Part shown: positions 24,727 through 33,316 of the stretch, piece after piece
How positions within the stretch are numbered: the stretch's first letter is position 1
Layout of the letters: each line of letters begins with the position of its first letter
Assembly (NCBI RefSeq): GCF_035987325.1
Contig: NZ_CP108488.1
Location: forward strand, 1,364,001-1,428,000
Source: Streptomyces sp. NBC_01244
GTDB lineage: Bacteria; Actinomycetota; Actinomycetes; Streptomycetales; Streptomycetaceae
Reading direction: 5' to 3'
DNA: 64,000 nucleotides
Position numbers and translations under genes: made by a program
The notes under the pieces: model-generated
The model's database searches: none
Seen by the model: the letters and a program-made list of their open reading frames with translations, nothing else
What the model was told of the DNA's origin: nothing

Positions 24727-26584
24727 ACAGCAGGCGCGCCTTGAGCCGCAGCGCGTTCTGGTTGTGCAGGGGCTGTTCCCACCAGTGCCCGACCACGTAC
24801 TCGGGGATGACCACGGAGAGCATGTCCGTCCCTTCCGCGGCCGCCTGTTCCTGGACGTAGGCCAGTACGGGCCCGACCACTTCGCGGTACGGGGAGTGCA
24901 GCACCTTGAGCGGGATGCCCGGGTCGTGGTCCGCCCAGTCCGATCGCAGCCGGTTCGCGCTCTCCTCGTCGGCGGCCACCGAGACGGCCGTCAGGGTGTC
25001 GGGGCGCAGCCCCATGGCGAACCCGAGGGCCTTGAGCGTGGGCGCGTGCACGGAGGCGACGAGGACGACGACGTGGTGGCGGGCGGGCTTGCGGGGCTTG
25101 ACCCCGGGGGCGACGGCGAGTTCCCGCGCCACGGTGTCGTAGTGGCGGCGTACGCCCTTCATGCCGATGAAGAGCAGCGGCATGGCGATGACGACGAGCC
25201 AGGCTCCGTGGGTGAATTTGGTGATCAGGACGATGACCAGGACCACGAAGGTCATGGTGGCGCCGACGGCGTTGATGGCGAGCCGGCGGTGGATGTGGAT
25301 CCGCTCCTCCTTGCGGGTCTCGGGGGAGGCGAGCTCCTGCCGCCAGTGCCGGACCATGCCCGCCTGGGAGAGGGTGAAGGAGACGAAGACGCCGATGATG
25401 TAGAGCTGGATGAGGCGGGTCAGCTGGGCGTCGAAGGCGACGATGAGGCCGATGGCGGCGAGCGCCAGCAGGACGACGCCGTTGGAGTAGACGAGCCGGT
25501 CACCGCGGTTGAAGAGCTGGCGGGGTACGTACCGGTCCTTGGCCAGGATCGAGGCCAGCATCGGGAAGCCGTTGAAGGCGGTGTTGGCGGCGAGGACCAG
25601 GACGCCGGCCGTGACGGCCTGGAGCAGGTAGAAGAGGAAGTGCCAGTCTCCGAAGGTGGCCCGGCCGATCTGCGCGAGCGCGGTGGACATCGGGGTTCCG
25701 GGGGCCAGGCCCAGCTCGGTCGGGTCCGCCGCCACGTGCACCTTGTAGCTCATGGCGAGGATGGTGATCCCGGCGAACATGGTGACGGCGAGCACGCCCA
25801 TCGCGGCCAGGGTGGTCGCCGCGTTCTTGCTCTTCGGCTTCTGGAAGGCGGGGACGCCGTTGCTGATGGCTTCGACGCCCGTGAGCGCGGTACAGCCGGA
25901 GGCGAAGGCGCGCAGGGCGAGGAGCACCACCGCGAGGCCGGCGTAGTTGCCCTCGGCGGTGATCGGCAGTTCGGCGGATTCGGCGCGGATCGTGTCGCCG
26001 GTCGCGAGCCGGTAGGCGGCCACCGCGAACATCAGGTAGATGACGAGGACGAAGCCGTAGGTGGGGATGGCGAAGACCCGGCCCGATTCCCGTACGCCGC
26101 GCAGGTTCATGAGGGTCAGCAGCACCACGAAACCCACCGACAGGGGGACTTCGTGGTCGGAGAGGGAGGGGATGGCGGAGGTGATCGCGGCGACGCCGGA
26201 GACCACGGAGACGGCGACCGTCATGACGTAGTCGACGAGCAGGGCGCTCGCGGCGGTGAGGGCGGCGGTCTGGCCGAGGTTCTTGGAGCTGACGATGTAG
26301 GCGCCGCCGCCGCCCGGGTAGGCGTAGCAGGTCTGCCGGTAGGAGGCGACGACGACCACGAGCAGGAACACGATGGCGGCGGCCGCGTACCAGGCGAGGT
26401 GGAGCAGCGCGACCCCGCCGAGGGCGAGGATCAGCAGGATCTCCTCGGTGGCGTAGGCCACGGAGGAGAGCGGGTCGCTGCAGAAGATCGGGAGTGCGAG
26501 CCGCTTGGGCAGCAGGGTCTCGCCCAGGCGCGCGGTGTCGAGCGGTTCGCCGACCAGCACACGTTTCGCATTGATACGCCTCAT
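24608..26584 (-). CDS. kimA: KimA-type potassium:proton importer (APC superfamily)
   Basis: The 658-residue permease has about 12 membrane helices and a cytosolic C-terminal USP-like domain (HHVVVLVASVHAPTLKALGFA). The potassium-coordinating residues known from Bacillus KimA are present with correct spacing: Asp and Tyr 7 apart in SDPLSSVAY, and Asp-Tyr-x2-Thr-x3-Ser in VDYVMTVAVS (Asp117, Tyr118, Thr121, Ser125 there). KimA imports K+ with H+ and is inhibited by c-di-AMP. The upstream gap is only 67 bp and A+T-rich, so there is no room for a ydaO riboswitch. The 3' end overlaps the convergent PucR gene by 119 bp. Confidence 0.88.
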   Translation of the reverse strand: MRRINAKRVLVGEPLDTARLGETLLPKRLALPIFCSDPLSSVAYATEEILLILALGGVALLHLAWYAAAAIVFLLVVVVASYRQTCYAYPGGGGAYIVSSKNLGQTAALTAASALLVDYVMTVAVSVVSGVAAITSAIPSLSDHEVPLSVGFVVLLTLMNLRGVRESGRVFAIPTYGFVLVIYLMFAVAAYRLATGDTIRAESAELPITAEGNYAGLAVVLLALRAFASGCTALTGVEAISNGVPAFQKPKSKNAATTLAAMGVLAVTMFAGITILAMSYKVHVAADPTELGLAPGTPMSTALAQIGRATFGDWHFLFYLLQAVTAGVLVLAANTAFNGFPMLASILAKDRYVPRQLFNRGDRLVYSNGVVLLALAAIGLIVAFDAQLTRLIQLYIIGVFVSFTLSQAGMVRHWRQELASPETRKEERIHIHRRLAINAVGATMTFVVLVIVLITKFTHGAWLVVIAMPLLFIGMKGVRRHYDTVARELAVAPGVKPRKPARHHVVVLVASVHAPTLKALGFAMGLRPDTLTAVSVAADEESANRLRSDWADHDPGIPLKVLHSPYREVVGPVLAYVQEQAAAEGTDMLSVVIPEYVVGHWWEQPLHNQNALRLKARLLFTPGVAVIDVPYLLESARPAEKGEPGERQEEAGTRPGAG

Positions 26585-26651
26585 TCAGGCATGATCAGCC
26601 AAATCTGCGATGATTCGTCCCATATCAACCTTGTGTCATGGAGTGAACCGC

Positions 26652-27107
26652 CTACATCTTCGCCGCCGCGCTGCGGATCGCCTCCCGGATGCGGAAGTAC
26701 GTGCCGCAGCGGCAGATGTTGGCGATCGCGTCGATGTCCTCGTCCGTGGGCGTGCTCGTCCGCTTCAGCAGGGCGACGGCCGCCATGATCTGGCCGGGCT
26801 GGCAGAAGCCGCACTGGGCGACGTCCTGTTCGAGCCAGGCCTCCTGCACCGGGTGCAGGTCCTCGCCGTCGGCCAGCCCCTCGATCGTGGTCACCGTCTT
26901 GCCCGCGCACGCGGAGACCGGCACCACGCACGGGCGGACGTCCACTCCGTCGAGGTGACTGGTGCAGGCCTTGCAGACGTCCACTCCGCAGCCGTACTTC
27001 GGGCCGCGCACGCCCAGCATGTCGCGGAGCACCCACAGCAGGGGCAGATCGTCGGGCGCGTCCACGGTGACGCTCTGCCCGTTGACGGTGAAGGTGTGCG
27101 AGGGCAC
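26652..27107 (-). CDS. [2Fe-2S] small subunit of a molybdenum hydroxylase (IorA-like)
   Basis: The 151-residue protein carries both iron-sulfur motifs of this family: the plant-ferredoxin-type cluster [16 protein letters not shown] with the later C-V-V-P, and the helical cluster [13 protein letters not shown] ... [14 protein letters not shown]. It transfers electrons from the Mo-cofactor subunit encoded just upstream (24-bp gap). One-domain small subunits without a FAD subunit are typical of isoquinoline 1-oxidoreductase-like and aldehyde-oxidising enzymes that pass electrons to a cytochrome or other acceptor. No FAD or cytochrome subunit gene is seen here. Confidence 0.93.
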   Translation of the reverse strand: MPSHTFTVNGQSVTVDAPDDLPLLWVLRDMLGVRGPKYGCGVDVCKACTSHLDGVDVRPCVVPVSACAGKTVTTIEGLADGEDLHPVQEAWLEQDVAQCGFCQPGQIMAAVALLKRTSTPTDEDIDAIANICRCGTYFRIREAIRSAAAKM

Positions 27108-27131
27108 GGCTCGGCTCCTGGAGTCGGTCGT

Positions 27132-29366
27132 CTAGCGCGGGTAAGGGGTGAAGTCGACGTCGAAGTCGAGGGGGAAGCTGCGCGGCTTGGTGCCGGTGGC
27201 CCGGGCGTAGGCGTTGGCGATCGCGCCCACGGCAGCGGGCAGGCCCAGCTCGCCGGCCCCGCCCGGCTCGGTTCCGGTCGCCGGGAGCACGAAGACGCGT
27301 ACGTCCCTCGGGGTGTCGCGCTGCTGCGCCCAGTGGAACTGGCTGTAACTGCCTTCCAGCGGGAGCCCCTTGTCCAGGTGCAGGCCGGCCTTGAGCGTGG
27401 TGGAGATCGCGTCGGTCAGGCCGCCGATCATCTGGGCCTCCAGACCGCGCGGGTTGACGGGCAGGCCCACGTCGACGGCGATGACCGCCTTCGTGACGCG
27501 GATGTGCTCCGGGTCCCTGGTGTCGATCTCGACCAGGCAGGCCGTCCGGGACTTGTACTCCTCGTGGAAGGCGATGCCCTGGGCGCAGCCGGCCGGCATG
27601 GCCCGGCCCCAGCCCCCTTCCGTGGCCGCCTTGTCCAGTACGGCGCGCTGGGCGGCCGTCTTCAGGAAGGTCCGGCGGAACTGGTACGGGTCCCGGCCGG
27701 TCGCGGCGGCCAGCTCGTCCACCACGATCTCCTCGGCCCCGCGTGTGTTCGCCGAGTACACCGAGCGCCAGGACCCGGTGGGCACTCCGGTCGGGACCTC
27801 TGTGAGCGCCTGGGTGGTGAGCCCGAAGTGGTACGGGGACTTGATCGTGGTGAGGAACAGCGTCTGGGCGAGGGTGGCGTTGCCGATGCCGAGCGGAAGG
27901 CTCGCGGCCGTGGCGGTGATGATCTCGCCGAGGCCGTGCCGGAAGTCGGTCTCCGCGGCGGCGACCCGGTGTTCGAAGCTGAGCACCTCGCCCAGCAGGT
28001 GCGTCGCCCGGATCTTGTGGTGGGTGGCCGGGCGCATCCGGCCGTGCCGGGTGTCGTCCACCCGGGTCCACATCAGCCGGACCGGACGGCGGCAGGCCTT
28101 GGAGATCCGGGCCGCTTCCAGCGCGGCGTCGAAGAACAGCCGCCGGCCGAAGGAACCTCCGGCCTGCACCACGTGGACGGTGACCTTGTCGAGGGGCAGG
28201 CCGAGGTCGGCGGCTATCGTCTCGCGGGCCACGATCGGCGATTTGAGCCCGGACCAGATCTCGGCGCGGTCCTCGCGCACGTCGGCGACGGCCGAGTTGG
28301 TCTCCATCGGCGCGTGGCTGACGAAGGCGAAGTCGAACTCGGCGTCCACGTGCGCGGTGAGCAGCGGCGGCACGAGCAGCGGCGGGGTGGCGGCGCGCAG
28401 CTTCGTCCGCACGGCCGCGTCCGAGAGCTGGTCGGCCGGGCCCGGGCCCCACGTGACCTGGAGGGCGGCCTTGGCGTCGAGGGCCTGGCCGAAGGTCTCG
28501 GCGACGACGGCGACCCCGGTGGCGACGGTGACCACGTGCAGCACGCCGGGCATGGCCCGGACGGCGGCCAGGTTGGCGACGGAACGGACGCTGCCGCCGA
28601 AGGTGGGCGGGCGGCGGACCACGCAGGGCTTGGCCCCGGGCACGTCCAGGTCGAGGGTGTAGCGCTGGGCCCCGGTGACCATGGCGCGGGCGTCGATCCG
28701 GCTGGTGGGCTTGCCGACCAGGGAGTGCTTCGCCGCCGGCTTGGGAGTGGCGCCGAGGACGATCAGGGCGGGGTTCGCGGCGGCCGCGGCGAGGGAGCCG
28801 TAGGAGGCGGTGCGGCCGTCGGGGGCGCGGACGACGCCGTTCGCCGTGGTCAGGGTGGACGCCGGGAGGCTCCAGCGCACGGCGGCGGCCGCGACCAGCC
28901 GGGCCCGGGCGGTGGCGGCGCACTGGCGGACCGGGCCGTAGAGGGAGCGGATGGAGTTGGAGGATCCCGTGAGCTGGTTGAAGAGCAGCTCGGGGCGCGC
29001 GTCGTCCAGTTCGACCCGTACGGCGGCCAGCGGGGCGTCCAGTTCCTCGGCGACGAGCATCGCCACGGCGGTGGTGAGTCCCTGCCCGACCTCCTCGCGC
29101 GGCAGCCGGAAACGGATCGTTCCGTCGGCCTCCACGACGAGCGCGAGCAGAGCGGAGGTGGGGGCCCCGGCCAGGATGAACAGGTCGCCGAGGTCCACCA
29201 GGTCGGCCGGGGCGGGCAGGGTCGGGATCACGGCGTGCGCGGGCTGCGGGGCGAGGAGGTCGGCGCCGGCGCGCGTGACGAGGGCGAGGGTCGGAGCGGC
29301 GACCAGATAGGTGAGGAAGGAACGCCGGGTCTGCCCGTCGGTCGGCGCGTGGCTCTGCCCGGTCAT
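27132..29366 (-). CDS. molybdopterin-binding large subunit of a molybdenum hydroxylase (IorB-like), Tat-exported
   Basis: The 744-residue protein starts with a Tat signal (TRRSFLTYLVAAPTLALV) and has the Ald_Xan_dh_C2-type core: REEVGQGLTTAVAML, GGSFGRRLFFDAALEAARIS (Mo-pterin loop), and GGAGELGLPAAVGAIANA, which contains the catalytic Glu. This is the architecture of isoquinoline 1-oxidoreductase beta subunits and related aldehyde oxidases. The Tat signal places the complex outside the membrane; the small subunit has none and would be carried along. ATG 29366 has GGGGA upstream. The substrate cannot be read from sequence; aldehydes or N-heterocycles are family possibilities. Confidence 0.92.
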   Translation of the reverse strand: MTGQSHAPTDGQTRRSFLTYLVAAPTLALVTRAGADLLAPQPAHAVIPTLPAPADLVDLGDLFILAGAPTSALLALVVEADGTIRFRLPREEVGQGLTTAVAMLVAEELDAPLAAVRVELDDARPELLFNQLTGSSNSIRSLYGPVRQCAATARARLVAAAAVRWSLPASTLTTANGVVRAPDGRTASYGSLAAAAANPALIVLGATPKPAAKHSLVGKPTSRIDARAMVTGAQRYTLDLDVPGAKPCVVRRPPTFGGSVRSVANLAAVRAMPGVLHVVTVATGVAVVAETFGQALDAKAALQVTWGPGPADQLSDAAVRTKLRAATPPLLVPPLLTAHVDAEFDFAFVSHAPMETNSAVADVREDRAEIWSGLKSPIVARETIAADLGLPLDKVTVHVVQAGGSFGRRLFFDAALEAARISKACRRPVRLMWTRVDDTRHGRMRPATHHKIRATHLLGEVLSFEHRVAAAETDFRHGLGEIITATAASLPLGIGNATLAQTLFLTTIKSPYHFGLTTQALTEVPTGVPTGSWRSVYSANTRGAEEIVVDELAAATGRDPYQFRRTFLKTAAQRAVLDKAATEGGWGRAMPAGCAQGIAFHEEYKSRTACLVEIDTRDPEHIRVTKAVIAVDVGLPVNPRGLEAQMIGGLTDAISTTLKAGLHLDKGLPLEGSYSQFHWAQQRDTPRDVRVFVLPATGTEPGGAGELGLPAAVGAIANAYARATGTKPRSFPLDFDVDFTPYPR

Positions 29367-29819
29367 GTCGTTGTCCCCACCCTGCGCGGCTCGCTCCAGC
29401 GAGCCTCCCGGCTCATTACCGGCACGTAGAGTAGCGATCAGGGGGTGTGGTGGGAAGTCCGGATCACATCCCGGGGGAAATATCGGACATGCCGTCAGCC
29501 GGGGCGCGGGGTCCTTCGTTCGGGGGGTACCGGCCCGGTCGTGTTGATCCGGGTCCCGCGTTGTCTTTCGCCGGCACGGCGCCGGGCGGGCCTCGTACAC
29601 CTCGGCCGTACGATCGATCGCCCTCGCCCGGAAGGCCGGTTTCCGGCCGCGGGCGACACGGGCCGCCGCCGCTCCCAAGCACCCCCGGCGGAGGCGGTCC
29701 GGCGCATCCACGAGCGCACGGGGCAAGCCCGACGACGATTCGCCCGCTACGGGTCACCGTCCGACAGCCCGGGAACGGCAGGGGAACGCCGGGGGGACGA
29801 CGAGGGCCGACAGGGTGTG

Positions 29820-29840
29820 CGCGCCGGCCCCGCCGGCGCG
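29820..29840. promoter_or_regulatory. 9-bp GC hairpin in the phosphatase upstream region
   Basis: CGCGCCGGC (29820-29828) pairs exactly with GCCGGCGCG (29832-29840) around a CCC loop. It has no U-tract on either strand and lies 190 bp before the phosphatase gene. It could be an attenuator, a factor-dependent stop or simply GC-rich symmetry. Confidence 0.4.
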
Positions 29841-29882
29841 GGCTGACTGGATTCGTTCGCACGCTCCAGAGGGGCCGGAAGG

Positions 29883-29902
29883 CCTCGGGCATATGCCTGA
29901 GG
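29883..29902. promoter_or_regulatory. imperfect 20-bp palindrome upstream of PP2C gene
   Basis: CCTCGGGC and GCCTGAGG flank a central ATAT; seven of eight arm positions pair. It sits about 130 bp upstream of the PP2C gene start and is a plausible regulator site. Confidence 0.4.
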
Positions 29903-30031
29903 TAAGTCCGCCACAGATGTTGCCAAACGCCTTACAGGCCGTCGCTGGCTGTGCAACAGTCGTAACCGGCCCTTCCTTCAGAACCGGTCCCTCCTCAGAC
30001 TTGGCCGTGCCGCGCCTGTATCGGAGTTCAG

Positions 30032-31459
30032 ATGCCGTCCCACCTGTACGCGGACCGCCCCGCGCAACCCCCCGAGCCAGGGTCGGTGGACGCGCTGATC
30101 TCGCAGACCCGACAGCTCCGGGGAGAAGTCGACGCCGTCCGCCGCGACACCGTCGTCGACGACGACGACGCGCAGGGCCGCTGGCAGCGCGCACTGTGCG
30201 ATCTCGCCGTCCACCACCTCGACGACCTCCGCGCGCACCTCGGCCAGCTCAAGGAGGGGCTGCCTCCCGCCTCCCCCGAGTCGGCCGCACTGCCGCAGGC
30301 CGCCCCCGAGACGGGGGTCGAGGCACAGCAGACCAGGGTCGGCAGTGCCGAGTGGAACCTGCTGACCGATGAGGTCAGTTGGTCCGACGAACTCTTCCAG
30401 ATCTTCGGCCGCTCCCCCGAGGCCGGTGCGCTGCCCCTCGACGAGCTGGGTTCCACCCTGTTCTCCGAGGACCAGCCGCTGCTGACCGCGATGGTGACGG
30501 CCTGCCTGGTGGACGGCAAGCCGATAGACGGCGAGTTCCGCATCGTCCGGGCCGACGGCCGCGTACGGACGCTGCACATGAGGGGCGAGCCGGTACTCGA
30601 CTCCGACGGTTGCACGGCCTCCATGTGGGCCGTGCTGCGGGATGTGAGTGAACTGCGCCGGAGCCAGCGGGCGGTGCGCGAGTCCAGGGACTCGCTGCAG
30701 CGCCGGCAGGAGATCGCGCAGACCGAGCGCCGGCTGGCGGTCGAGCTGCAGGAAGCCGTGCTCCCCCCGTGGCGCGGCTCCCTGCGGTTCCCGCACGACA
30801 ACACCAGGGCGCTGGACGTCGCGGCGCACTATCTGCCCTCCGCGACCAGCGCGCTCATCGGCGGGGACTGGTACGACGCGCTCGAACTCCCCGGCGGACA
30901 CTCGATGCTGACGGTGGGTGACCTCACCGGGCACGGAGTGACCGCGACCTCCGGCATGGCGATGATGCTCGGCGCCCTGCGCGGGATGGCCATGGCCGGC
31001 ATCGAACCGGGCCCGCTGATGGGCTGGCTCAACCAGCTCCTGGAGACCTCCGTCCAGCCCGCGCTGGGATCCGCCGTGTGCTGCCGCTACGATCCCGCAC
31101 GCCGGGTGCTGTCCTGGGCCCAGGCCGGCCACCCCGCCCCCCTGCTGTTCCGGCGCGGCCAGGGCCGTTCCCTGCTGCCGCCCGAGGGCGTCCTGCTGGG
31201 AGCGACCTCCGGAGCCGCGTACGGCCAGGCCGAGGAGCGGCTGGAAGTCGGCGACGTGCTCGTCCTGCACACCGACGGACTGACGCCGCGCAGCATCGAG
31301 TTCAGCAAGGCCGACGGGACCGAGCGGCTGCTGGCGCTGGCACCGCACTTCTCCGCCGCCCGGTCCGCGCAGGACTGCGTGCGCCTGGTGATCGGGGAGT
31401 TCGGCGAGGGCGAGCGCGAGGACGACGCCTGCGTACTGGTGGCCCGGATCGGCTCGTAG
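30032..31459 (+). CDS. PAS-domain PP2C/SpoIIE-type serine/threonine phosphatase
   Basis: The 475-residue protein has a helical N-terminus, a PAS domain (residues about 105-210: WNLLTDEVSWSDELFQIFGR, DGEFRIVRADGRVRTLHMRG) and a SpoIIE/PP2C catalytic domain (about 240-475). The metal-binding Asp motifs are intact: IGGDWYDALEL, VGDLTGHGVTAT, VLHTDGL and EREDDACVLV. Such phosphatases dephosphorylate anti-anti-sigma factors in partner-switching pathways. No anti-sigma or STAS gene is adjacent, so it acts on a remote partner. Start ATG 30032 gives MPSHLYADRP; no strong Shine-Dalgarno is visible. Confidence 0.93.
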   Translation: MPSHLYADRPAQPPEPGSVDALISQTRQLRGEVDAVRRDTVVDDDDAQGRWQRALCDLAVHHLDDLRAHLGQLKEGLPPASPESAALPQAAPETGVEAQQTRVGSAEWNLLTDEVSWSDELFQIFGRSPEAGALPLDELGSTLFSEDQPLLTAMVTACLVDGKPIDGEFRIVRADGRVRTLHMRGEPVLDSDGCTASMWAVLRDVSELRRSQRAVRESRDSLQRRQEIAQTERRLAVELQEAVLPPWRGSLRFPHDNTRALDVAAHYLPSATSALIGGDWYDALELPGGHSMLTVGDLTGHGVTATSGMAMMLGALRGMAMAGIEPGPLMGWLNQLLETSVQPALGSAVCCRYDPARRVLSWAQAGHPAPLLFRRGQGRSLLPPEGVLLGATSGAAYGQAEERLEVGDVLVLHTDGLTPRSIEFSKADGTERLLALAPHFSAARSAQDCVRLVIGEFGEGEREDDACVLVARIGS

Positions 31460-31550
31460 CGAGGGACGGACCGCGGGCTTCGGTCCGCGACCTGTCGTCT
31501 GCTACCTGCGGTCTGCGGGATTCGGTCCGCGGGCGATTCGCGGGACTCAG

Positions 31551-31572
31551 GGCCGCGCCGGAAGGCGCGGCC
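31551..31572. terminator. bidirectional hairpin between phosphatase and NsdA-like genes
   Basis: GGCCGCGCC pairs with GGCGCGGCC around a GGAA loop, followed on the plus strand by TTT. It lies between two convergent stop codons (31459 and 31605) and can serve both transcripts. Confidence 0.75.
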
Positions 31573-31604
31573 TTTCCGTCCTCGGCCCCCGGCGGCCACC
31601 GGTC

Positions 31605-33086
31605 TCAGACCGACCGTGCCACGGGGCTGTTCGGAAGGGCCAGCTTGATCTCCTCGCGGAGCTCCTCGATGCCGGCGAACCCGGAGTACTGACCGGTCAG
31701 CCGGTACATCTCGCGCAGCCGGTCCCATGTCCGGTGCGAGGAGGTCTCGTTCATCGAGACCAGCGCCAGGCGGGCGTAACGGTCGGCCTGTTCGGGGTCG
31801 TCGGCGATGAAGCAGGCGGACGCCATCGAGATGTAGTCGAAGATCTTCGAGCGCTGGTGGCCGTCGGCCCGCAGCCGCAGGGCCTCCTTCGCGTGCTGCT
31901 GCGCGATGGTCGCCGCCGACGGGTCGTGGTCGGCGAGGGTCCGGAAGGCCAGCGCCTGCATGCCGTGCAGATCGGCCTCGTCGAAGTGCTGCATCCAGGA
32001 CGGCGCCGGCACGTCTCCCGAGGTGGACACGAACAGGTCCTCGGCCTCACCCAGGGTGCGGCGCATGGCCTGCCCCTTGCCGAGCGCGGCCTGCGCCCAG
32101 GCCTCGATGGTGTGGAGCATGGCGCGGGTCCGGGGCAGGGTCTGCTCGCCGGAGCCGGACTGTGCCAGCTTCATCAGGTCGAGGGCCTCGTTCGGCTTGC
32201 CCAGGTGGACCATCTGACGGGCCGCGCGGGAGAGCGCCTCACCCGCGCGCGGCCGGTCGCCGCCCTCGCGGGCCGCGTGCGCGGCGATGACGAAGTACTT
32301 CTGCGCGGTGGGCTCCAGGCCCACGTCGTGGGACATCCAGCCCGCCAGGACCGCCAGGTTGGCCGCCACCCCCCAGAGTCTGCGCTGGAGGTGGTCGGGG
32401 TGGTGGTACGCGAGCATGCCGCCCACCTCGTTGAGCTGGCCGACCACGGCCTTGCGCTGTAGGCCGCCGCCTCTGGAGGCGTCCCAGGCGCGGAAGACGT
32501 CCACCGAACGCTCCAGGGCCTCGATCTCCTGGGAGCCGATGGGCGCGGCCTCGTAGCGGTCGTAGCCCGCCGAGTCGGCCTGGAAGGCGTCGGCGTGGCG
32601 CTGCACGTCCTTCGCGCGGGTGGGGTCGGTGTGGAGCCAGTCGTGCATGGCGTTGCCGATGGCTGAGCCGGCGGTGAGCGCGGCACCCGCGCTCATCAGA
32701 CCGCGACGGTTGAGCATGAGGTCCATTCCCGTGAATTCGGTGAGGACCGCGGCTGTGCGTTCGGGCGCCCAGGGCATTCCGTCGGGGTTCTCCTGCTCCC
32801 CGTCCGGTTGCCGTTTGGCGGTGCGCCGTTGTCGTACGAACCCGAGGTCCTCGATGGTCACGACACGACCGAGCCGCTCGGTGAACAGTGCTGCCAGTAC
32901 CGTGGGCACCGGTTCGCGCGGGGTTTCCCCCATGTCGATCCAGCGCCGCACCCGCGAGGTGTCGGTGGCCAACTGGTGGTGGCCCATCGAGGCCGCCTGC
33001 CGGTTGACCATCCTCGCCAGTTCGCCCTTCGACCAGCCGGCCAGGCCGAACAGGTCGTTCAGACGGGTGTTTGGACCTTTGCTCAC
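31605..33086 (-). CDS. NsdA-like developmental/antibiotic regulator with TPR-type repeats
   Basis: The 493-residue protein starts with a divergent helix-turn-helix region (GWSKGELARMVNRQAASMG, DTSRVRRWIDMGETPREPVP) followed by about 330 residues of TPR-like helical repeats (GGLQRKAVVGQLNEVGG, LAGWMSHDVGLEPTAQKYF, RQMVHLGKPNEALDLMKLA). This arrangement and several segments match NsdA of Streptomyces coelicolor, a negative regulator of sporulation and antibiotic production. It may be a paralogue instead of the NsdA orthologue, so I leave the symbol blank. GTG 33086 is chosen because GGGGGC precedes it. The divergent neighbour is the phosphotransferase-like gene. Confidence 0.85.
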   Translation of the reverse strand: MSKGPNTRLNDLFGLAGWSKGELARMVNRQAASMGHHQLATDTSRVRRWIDMGETPREPVPTVLAALFTERLGRVVTIEDLGFVRQRRTAKRQPDGEQENPDGMPWAPERTAAVLTEFTGMDLMLNRRGLMSAGAALTAGSAIGNAMHDWLHTDPTRAKDVQRHADAFQADSAGYDRYEAAPIGSQEIEALERSVDVFRAWDASRGGGLQRKAVVGQLNEVGGMLAYHHPDHLQRRLWGVAANLAVLAGWMSHDVGLEPTAQKYFVIAAHAAREGGDRPRAGEALSRAARQMVHLGKPNEALDLMKLAQSGSGEQTLPRTRAMLHTIEAWAQAALGKGQAMRRTLGEAEDLFVSTSGDVPAPSWMQHFDEADLHGMQALAFRTLADHDPSAATIAQQHAKEALRLRADGHQRSKIFDYISMASACFIADDPEQADRYARLALVSMNETSSHRTWDRLREMYRLTGQYSGFAGIEELREEIKLALPNSPVARSV

Positions 33087-33316
33087 GTCAAGCCCCCAGG
33101 TTCTCGGCTGAGTTGACAGTAACCCCCCGTCAGATGCCGAGCGACTATTCGCCAGGGTTCGCCAGGGCACGCAATGTGGTCCGCCACCCACGCCCGGGTG
33201 TCAGGTAGGAATGCGCCTCCCCGACCCGGTCACCGGCGGAACTCCCCAGGGTGATGCACGGGATCCGGCGGGGCGGCGTACGCAACTCGTCGGCGCACGA
33301 AGGGATCCGTAACGCC

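Larger units (their letters stand above)
29367..30031. other. 665-bp intergenic region with two palindromes, no gene seen
   Basis: This gap lies between the divergent molybdenum-hydroxylase operon and the PP2C phosphatase gene. It contains a hairpin with a 9-bp perfect stem and CCC loop (29820-29840) and an imperfect 20-bp palindrome centred on ATAT (29883-29902). Open frames across it lack coding bias and ribosome-binding sites. It probably holds promoters for both neighbours. Confidence 0.5.

Noticed and set aside
26585..26651. c-di-AMP (ydaO) riboswitch ahead of kimA
   Set aside because: The gap is only 67 bp, too short for this riboswitch.
24764..26788. 674-codon plus-strand frame antisense to the KimA gene
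   Set aside because: Product is an Asp/Gly/Glu/Val mixture typical of the antisense of a membrane-protein gene; no domain or ribosome-binding site.
26610..29429. 939-codon plus-strand frame antisense to the molybdenum hydroxylase genes
   Set aside because: No recognisable fold; the minus strand holds two complete, motif-rich proteins.
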